Assembly (NCBI GenBank): GCA_019649035.1
Contig: BMAT01003629.1
Span: 130,524-162,063, forward strand
Length of the DNA stretch: 31,540 nucleotides
Direction of reading: 5' to 3'
Source: Elysia marginata
Lineage: Eukaryota > Mollusca > Gastropoda > Plakobranchidae
Positions 30,201 to 31,540 of this stretch are shown here, one piece after another (within the stretch, counting starts at the first letter, position 1; the number at the start of each line of letters is the position of its first letter). The position numbers were made by a program, and so were the translations under genes. A model generated the notes under the pieces. The model was given only the letters and a program-made list of their open reading frames with translations. It made no database searches and was not told where the DNA came from.

Positions 30201-31016
30201 CTAAGAATGTGAAAAATTCTACATCAAATTCTTAATTAGTATCAACCACTTCACTTTCTAAATTTTCTTTTTCCTAATACCTTTGAAGATCGTTTTGGAG
30301 AGGCAGTCTTTTCGTTGCTTTTCTGACGAGACGGTGAACCTTTCGCACGCGACGGGGATGGAGATTTTCCACGCGTCGAGCTATCTGAAGATGAGCTTGA
30401 TCGCCGCTTTGAAAGAGATGCTGGTGGGGGCATGACTATGGCAGGACATGGCAACAGAATAAGGAATTAATGATTATTGAACAAAACAAAAAAATTTCAG
30501 TAGTGAGGCTGACCTATATCTACCTGGAAGTAATCATATGATAATTACGACTGGTGAGGTTTTGGTGTATAAAAGGTTCCCTAAGAGCCTTTCTTTACAT
30601 TTGCTTAGGTTTCTCCTATTTAGTCTCCCTCAAAGGGTGCACAATTTGGCACAATATAGGCAAGAAAGAAAGGCAAAGGTATTGGTTGTATTTTATCATC
30701 ATCATGTAACTTGGCTGAGATTTAGGTCAACCTCATTGAGAGCAGAAATCTATTAAATATTCAAAAAAAGAGGAAAATAAACAAAGCTGTGTAAAAACTT
30801 CTGAAAACAAAAGATAAAAAAATAATGTTATTAATACAAAAATAGGTTTGAACTTAATGGAGGAAAAAATATTTTAAAAAATAACTATGAGACCTGTTCA
30901 GTCCGATGAATTTTTAAATGGAAAAAAAAACTCACACTTTTGCAGTAAATAGTCAATAAGACTAATACCTTTAGCTGTTGATGCCAGCTGTAAGAAAGGA
31001 TGGCTGAAGAATTCCT
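9156..31016 (-). CDS. ULK2: ULK1/2 (unc-51/Atg1) autophagy kinase, C-terminal part, multi-exon, 5' end off window
   Basis: This encodes the autophagy-initiating Ser/Thr kinase of the ULK1/ULK2/unc-51 family, which acts in the ULK-ATG13-FIP200 complex at sites of autophagosome formation. The coding segments, in transcript order, are 31016-30969, 30435-30281, 29897-29787, 28368-28329, 25616-25556, 25071-24825, 24345-24246, 23152-23030, 22745-22728 (candidate), 21558-20992, 17119-17045, 16546-16167, 15807-15685, 14331-14163, 13139-12988, 11645-11586, 11157-11067 and 9289-9156. All junctions are GT-AG and phases match throughout. Family hallmarks read directly: EFFSHPFL at the end of the kinase domain, the LIR DYVMVP, LSEETLMD, SLEQLVLYARACHLL, LIYNQAIQM-CQAAALDEF and VKYRKSVESRLSIL. 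The kinase domain lies beyond 31540. The vertebrate paralogues split after invertebrates diverged, so the symbol means ULK1/2 orthologue; some stretches (CVGTPP, VKYRKS) look closer to ULK2 from memory. The linker is longer than in vertebrates. I am confident of the family and slightly less so of each splice site. Confidence 0.95.
10029..10311. mobile_element. hAT-like MITE, 283 bp, TIR CAGGGATGCAAGC
   Basis: A perfect 13-bp inverted repeat (14 with the flanking T/A) bounds a 283-bp AT-rich segment without coding capacity. The CAGGGATG start fits hAT-type ends. I could not see a clear 8-bp target duplication (flanks TAACTGAT and AATCAATG), so the insertion is old or the ends have drifted. A related solo end lies at 22155-22167. 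It sits in the last ULK intron. Confidence 0.7.
10529..10540. other. Poly-C run ending in a 3-base gap (NNN)
   Basis: Nine C followed by three unknown bases. This looks like an unresolved homopolymer or a small scaffold gap, placed exactly at the edge of a transposon-end remnant. Confidence 0.95.
10541..10582. mobile_element. Partial MITE end with GGCAGGTCTG terminus
   Basis: GTTGGCAGGTCTG ends an inverted-repeat-rich segment (ACCGTAA, ATTACGG, AACCGTAAT) next to a C-run and a three-base N gap. The terminus is shared with the 26668-27386 element and with 1067-1076. The left part is lost, or hidden by the gap and the C-run. Confidence 0.5.
11067..11157 (-). CDS. ULK2: ULK exon: EAT domain, penultimate
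   Basis: This 91-nt exon encodes VVRRYQVAQILLHSLAQTAR, then NENDKHMLVK, and ends one base into a Tyr codon. It aligns with YRYHKAALLLEGLSRIL and DIENVHKY of ULK2. Acceptor GTTTCCCTTACAG, donor AAAT|GTAAGA. An interior stretch is Arg- and Gln-richer than the vertebrate sequence, but the hydrophobic heptad spacing is kept. Confidence 0.95.
11158..12987 (-). other. Two ULK introns around the 60-nt exon
   Basis: Apart from the 60-nt exon at 11586-11645, this stretch is AT-rich intron (428 bp and 1.34 kb) without repeats or frames I can support. Confidence 0.8.
11586..11645 (-). CDS. ULK2: ULK exon: EAT domain, QAAALDEF motif
   Basis: This 60-nt, phase 0-0 exon encodes CQAAALDEFSNTCSPENTAE. It matches the strongly conserved VQSAALDEMF of ULK1/2 directly after the (A/S)V(E/Q)M motif in the previous exon. 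Acceptor ATGTTCCAG, donor TGAG|GTAACA. It could be skipped in frame, but that would remove a conserved helix. Confidence 0.95.
12988..13139 (-). CDS. ULK2: ULK exon: EAT domain, second MIT
   Basis: This 152-nt exon encodes LGEMNTYYHHVVEKCKAIHR, then DFTHSCKTPLTQKLVMATAD and KLIYNQAIQM. The ending matches AEKLIYNCAVEM of vertebrate ULK2 at the same position relative to the next exon. Acceptor TGTTCTTAG, donor AAATG|GTATGG. It starts after a split Val codon and ends in phase 0. Confidence 0.95.
13419..14160. repeat. 48-bp minisatellite, 14 units, in a ULK intron
   Basis: Units start at CCTGAC (sometimes CCTGGC) at 13437 and recur every 48 bp without any indel to 14061, with degenerate partial units at both ends. 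Two unit types occur. The common type contains GTTAGAACTATTGGGGGATC, and a variant type (units at 13533, 13725 and 13821) contains GTAAGTACAGCTGGAGGATC. On the minus strand one frame is open across the whole array (13419-14111) and repeats the 16-residue DPPIVLTVPVCDVRLR. No start codon, domain or good flanking splice pair supports a protein, so I call it a repeat. It fills about two thirds of the 1,023-bp intron. Confidence 0.95.
14163..14331 (-). CDS. ULK2: ULK exon: EAT domain, EQLVLY helix
   Basis: This 169-nt exon encodes 56 residues starting IDQLSPEHLNQYRSSQRSLE, followed by QLVLYARACHLLNSALHMAR and ending [29 protein letters not shown] in ULK2 is the clear counterpart. Acceptor TTGCTTAG, donor CACTG|GTGAGT. 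The donor abuts a degenerate end of the intronic 48-bp minisatellite. An open frame on the plus strand here is a shadow. Confidence 0.95.
14332..15684 (-). other. ULK intron, 1.35 kb
   Basis: AT-rich intron. A short open frame crosses it but lacks any domain or good splice pair. No mobile element was recognised. Confidence 0.8.
15685..15807 (-). CDS. ULK2: ULK exon: EAT domain, first MIT helices
   Basis: This 123-nt, phase 0-0 exon encodes DNHNETLGKLSFVLDLVECI, then LDLAHSMGSALRSVDPSEAKK. It aligns with the first helix of the ULK C-terminal tandem MIT (EAT) region; compare the hydrophobic TECVLDL segment of vertebrate ULK2. The EAT domain binds ATG13 and targets the kinase to autophagosome-formation sites. 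Acceptor TTGTTTCAG, donor AAAAAG|GTTGGA (a less common donor). Confidence 0.93.
15958..15986. repeat. Imperfect inverted repeat (ATTTTCCG / CGGAAAAT)
   Basis: An 8-bp perfect arm with further CG and GTTT/AAAC pairing inside, in a CpG-richer patch of the intron before the first EAT exon. It could be the core of a decayed MITE; no outer ends were found. Confidence 0.45.
16167..16546 (-). CDS. ULK2: ULK exon: Pro/His-rich linker ending in the conserved SEETLMD motif
   Basis: This 380-nt exon encodes MMVPFRSRERLSSCGDTSST, then Pro-, His- and Gln-rich sequence. It ends with LRFVPQPLSEETLMD. LSEETLMD aligns with LPEETLME at the start of the conserved C-terminal domain in vertebrate ULK1/2. Acceptor TTTCACACAG, donor GGAT|GTAAGT, ending in phase 0. 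Open frames on the plus strand across this exon are shadows of its GC-rich composition. Confidence 0.93.
17045..17119 (-). CDS. ULK2: ULK exon: short linker before the EAT approach
   Basis: This 75-nt exon encodes LGELHRVSTDSSLLNAHHLN, then QNRQ, with split codons at both ends (Ala upstream, Gly downstream). Acceptor TTTGTTTGCAG, donor ACAAG|GTAAGG. It is flanked upstream by the longest intron in the window (3.9 kb). It has no named domain, and the phases fit both neighbours. Confidence 0.88.
18843..18869. repeat. Palindromic GTGCAC cluster
   Basis: The 8-bp palindrome GGTGCACC is followed by TGTGCACC-GT-GGTGCACA, an 8-bp-arm hairpin. Another GTGCAC lies at 18875-18880. No known regulatory element is assigned. 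Confidence 0.75.
18990..19320. repeat. Diverged direct repeat about 228 bp apart
   Basis: About 100 bp at 18990-19092 aligns, with gaps, to 19218-19320; both end in a TCAAAACTG-AGT-AAACAT pattern and share an AAGACAAAA core. This suggests an old segmental duplication in the intron that also encloses the 27-bp duplication. Confidence 0.65.
19151..19204. repeat. 27-bp tandem duplication in an intron
   Basis: CTATGAAAAAACTTAAGTAC and the following bases are repeated once with a few mismatches at a 27-bp offset, in the long ULK intron. Confidence 0.85.
20052..20066. repeat. Poly-G run of 15
   Basis: A single uninterrupted G run in the long ULK intron. Confidence 0.9.
20992..21558 (-). CDS. ULK2: ULK large exon: His/Ser/Thr/Gln-rich linker
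   Basis: This 567-nt exon encodes 188 full codons of low-complexity linker. Near the start is a His-rich stretch (LTTYHHVHHPPPSHHLHNYH). A Ser/Gly/Thr segment, MPVMFHLGSSSSTSSTTT and QPQQQQPRG follow, then a stretch containing CCGDHHYPPICHNHQYNT and the end NMMALAARQRE. It begins after CCATGCAG with TTG as its first full codon and ends GAGG|GTAAGA. NMMALAARQ faintly resembles NLLALLARQ of vertebrate ULK1, though that sits elsewhere in the linker. This exon accounts for much of the extra length relative to vertebrates. The clustered His and Cys could bind metal; that is speculation. Confidence 0.88.
22155..22167. mobile_element. Solo right end of the CAGGGATGCAAG MITE family
   Basis: ACTTGCATCCCTG matches 12 of 13 bases of the right end of the MITE at 10029-10311, and the bases just inside (GAAAATCGGAAT) resemble it too. 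No left end was found nearby, so this is a truncated relic in an intron. Confidence 0.5.
22260..22408. mobile_element. MITE, about 149 bp, TIR CAGTGGAACCCC
   Basis: The left end CAGTGGAACCCCTAAATAAA and the right end, read in complement (CAGGGGAACCCC), match at 11 of 12 outer bases. A further inverted AATAAAGAC/GTCTTTATT match lies inside. The flanking octamers TTCTTAAT and TACTCAAC agree at five positions, compatible with a decayed 8-bp duplication. hAT-like is my best guess. There is no coding capacity. Confidence 0.65.
22728..22745 (-). CDS. ULK2: Candidate 18-nt microexon of ULK
   Basis: An 18-nt segment is bounded by a polypyrimidine-preceded acceptor (CCTTTTTATGGTTTAAG) and a strong donor (GGAG|GTAAGC). 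Its phase fits the flanking exons exactly. Inclusion gives SPRKH-LDKAEGA-LTTYHH and skipping gives SPRKH-S-LTTYHH. Both forms keep the frame, so it may be an alternative cassette. The evidence is splice-signal quality and phase only. I have no conservation evidence, and it could be a chance match. Confidence 0.55.
23030..23152 (-). CDS. ULK2: ULK exon: conserved VGTPP / TPPPY linker motif
   Basis: This 123-nt exon encodes QFCVGTPPNAGSGPSWRRSS and then VGMVTPPPYATNLIGSPRKH. CVGTPPNAGSG resembles CVGSPPGPGFGSSP of vertebrate ULK2 as I remember it. Donor CACT|GTAAGA. Two acceptors lie 5 nt apart (ATATAG and TTCAG). The upstream one is chosen because only it keeps the frame with the previous exon, giving SPPA-V-QFCVG. 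Confidence 0.88.
24246..24345 (-). CDS. ULK2: ULK exon: linker
   Basis: This 100-nt exon encodes EGEAQSVTAGGAVKEARLSG and continues to AGSYSPPA. It ends one base into a Val codon shared with the next exon. Acceptor CTGAACTAACCAG, which includes a branch-point-like CTAAC. Donor GCTG|GTGGGT is weaker than its neighbours, but it is the only nearby one that keeps the frame. Confidence 0.85.
24825..25071 (-). CDS. ULK2: ULK exon: Ser/Pro/Lys-rich linker
   Basis: This exon encodes 82 full codons from SSVHRSPKAKLKSS to NPAKSKVTSPVKAK. It is rich in Pro, Ser, Thr and Lys, with several SP and TP dipeptides, and is presumably disordered. Acceptor CCTTTCAAG, donor CCAAG|GTGTGT, ending in phase 0. I see no known domain. 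A good open frame on the complementary strand over the same stretch is a shadow. Confidence 0.87.
25556..25616 (-). CDS. ULK2: ULK exon: short linker segment
   Basis: This 61-nt exon encodes DESVSVKRAPLAEEEMASF after a split Gly codon and ends two bases into a Ser codon. Acceptor GTCTTCAG, donor TTTCAG|GTAAAC. It has no recognised domain. It is identified because its phases fit the LIR exon upstream and the next linker exon downstream with no leftover bases. Confidence 0.85.
26441..26548. repeat. 63-bp-period duplication
   Basis: GGTTTTGACCCTAGTCTACA and the following TTTTTAT-ATTTCCCCCC recur at 26504, with small indels. It lies in an intron just upstream, in plus-strand coordinates, of the 719-bp MITE. 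Confidence 0.85.
26668..27386. mobile_element. MITE, about 719 bp, TIR CAGACCTGCCTAGT, 9-bp target duplication
   Basis: A perfect 14-bp terminal inverted repeat (CAGACCTGCCTAGT at 26670-26683, its complement at 27373-27386) bounds an interior that is more CpG-rich than the surrounding intron. The 9-bp ATAATAGCC occurs at 26659-26667 and at 27387-27395, as expected of a target-site duplication, with TA left between it and the left TIR. There is no transposase frame, so it is non-autonomous. A 9-bp duplication fits Mutator-like elements, but superfamily is not settled. It lies in the intron between the LIR exon and the next. Confidence 0.8.
28329..28368 (-). CDS. ULK2: ULK 40-nt exon carrying the LC3-interacting region (LIR)
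   Basis: This exon encodes DYVMVPENLCMEA plus the first base of a Gly codon. DYVMVP aligns with the LIR of ULK1/2 (DFVMVP or DFVLVP), which binds ATG8/LC3/GABARAP proteins. The core here is Y-V-M-V, with Tyr where vertebrates have Phe; both fit the W/F/Y-x-x-L/I/V consensus. Acceptor TTATCCAG, strong donor GCTG|GTAAGT. The exon starts in phase 0 and ends in phase 1, so skipping it alone shifts the frame. It is isolated by introns of 2.7 kb downstream and 1.4 kb upstream. Confidence 0.93.
29787..29897 (-). CDS. ULK2: ULK exon: acidic linker leading into the LIR
   Basis: This 111-nt, phase 0-0 exon encodes 37 residues from IPEDKEEEMVTTLTETTDF to GRSGRSTPD. Its last acidic residues form the upstream part of the LC3-interacting region completed by the next exon (STPD-DYVMVP, compare DTDDFVMVP in vertebrate ULK1 as I remember it). 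Acceptor CTCAATTAG, donor GAT|GTAAGT. Being a multiple of three and symmetrical, it could be skipped in frame. Confidence 0.92.
30281..30435 (-). CDS. ULK2: ULK exon: basic serine-rich (SR-like) linker
   Basis: This 155-nt exon encodes 51 residues starting VMPPPASLSKRRSSSSSDSS after the split Val. It follows with KSPSPSRAKGSPSRQK and ends SPKRSSK. The composition is Ser, Lys, Arg and Pro with repeated SP and RS dipeptides, so it is presumably disordered and phosphorylated. Vertebrate ULKs also have a Pro then Ser-rich stretch just after HPFL, but less basic. Acceptor CTGCCATAG, donor AAAG|GTATTAG, ending in phase 0. Possible phospho-regulation or nuclear-localisation roles are inference. Confidence 0.9.
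30969..31016 (-). CDS. ULK2: ULK exon: end of the kinase domain
   Basis: This exon encodes EFFSHPFLQLASTAK, the last residues of the kinase C-lobe. It matches the FFxHPFL ending that closes the ULK kinase domain in vertebrates, and residues after PFL begin the linker. The acceptor is TTTTTCAG and the donor is AAAG|GTATTAG. It starts with two bases of a split codon, so the preceding exon must end in phase 1; that exon lies beyond the window. This is the most 5' exon I can support. Confidence 0.9.
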
Positions 31017-31540
31017 CTGAAAAATGAAGAAGTTGAAAAAATGTACAGATAAAATGAGAATATGACCACCTCATTGATAAATTTCCAGCACTAAAACAAA
31101 GATGTATGTAGAATAGCGGTGAAACAGTGTTTCCTGAACACAGAATTTGAGGCTTGTATAAACATGTGGGCTCATTTAAACTTTTCATCTATAATTACAG
31201 AGAGTAGGTGCAAGGAAAAAAAAATTAAACTCAATGTGTTTAATATGCATTAAATTAGGCGTTTATATTTTAAGTAAAATTAACTAGAAACCTTTCAGGC
31301 AGCACATTTAAAGTTACTATTAGTGGTGTTACCCTAGAGAGTGTTCCAAGAACAAAAACATACAAATTTTCTGCTATAGATCTACACGGAAAGTCCTAAA
31401 CCCGTGTCTCAGTTTTACAGATTTTGTAATTTTCACAACTTGATGACCTTTGTCTTACAATCAGCGGGTATGAGGCGGACTTCATAAATCTTAAAATGAG
31501 AAAAAACCTGTCTAAAGTACATTCGTTTCTCTTTAAAATC
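31017..31540 (-). other. Partial ULK intron at the window edge
   Basis: No kinase-domain sequence is visible here, so the preceding exon is beyond 31540. A short exon-like stretch near 31473-31500 does not match ULK and was rejected. Confidence 0.75.

Larger units (their letters stand above)
28369..30968 (-). other. Three ULK introns between the kinase end and the LIR
   Basis: Introns of 1.42 kb, 383 bp and 533 bp. The 29030-29550 stretch reads like an old interspersed repeat, but I could not define its ends. Confidence 0.75.

Noticed and set aside
31473-31500. Exon-like stretch IYEVRLIPAD with a GTAAGA donor
   Set aside because: It does not match the ULK kinase domain, and I could find no frame link to the next exon.
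1-31540. CRISPR arrays, operons or bacterial-type signals
   Set aside because: The sequence is animal nuclear DNA with introns; the only regular array is a minisatellite without spacers.

Overview
The window is a piece of an invertebrate animal nuclear genome. It is AT-rich, with many introns, microsatellites, tRNA-derived SINEs and short non-autonomous DNA transposons (MITEs). A lophotrochozoan, most likely a gastropod mollusc, fits best. That guess rests on the style of the gene and repeats, not on a species-specific marker, so I hold it loosely.

One protein gene is well supported, on the minus strand from 31016 down to 9156. It is the 3' three quarters of a ULK1/ULK2 orthologue (unc-51/Atg1), the autophagy-initiating Ser/Thr kinase. 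I could chain 17 coding exons plus one candidate 18-nt microexon. Every junction has an AG acceptor and a GT donor, and all phases agree: 883 codons plus stop with the microexon, 877 without. The window starts in the last residues of the kinase domain (EFFSHPFL). It then covers a long Ser/Pro/Thr/His-rich linker with an LC3-interacting motif (DYVMVP), and ends with the complete C-terminal EAT/MIT domain that binds ATG13 and FIP200. The kinase domain and promoter lie beyond 31540.

Layout: 1-8450 is downstream DNA with no recognisable gene; it holds a tRNA-like SINE at about 1145-1280, a second SINE at 6150-6355 and simple repeats. From about 8450 to 9155 lies the likely 3' UTR, which contains an 86-bp tandem duplication that includes the stop codon. 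From 9156 to 16546 are the exons for the EAT domain and its approach. One intron there is mostly a 14-unit, 48-bp minisatellite. From 16547 to 31016 are the linker exons, separated by introns of up to 3.9 kb that carry MITEs at 22260-22408 and 26668-27386. A hAT-like MITE sits at 10029-10311 in the last intron. From 31017 to 31540 is intron.

The most interesting points are the in-phase 18-nt microexon, the 40-nt exon that carries the LIR motif and cannot be skipped alone in frame, the indel-free minisatellite with an open frame next to an EAT-domain splice donor, and the stop-codon-spanning duplication. I did not find a wholly new biological system.
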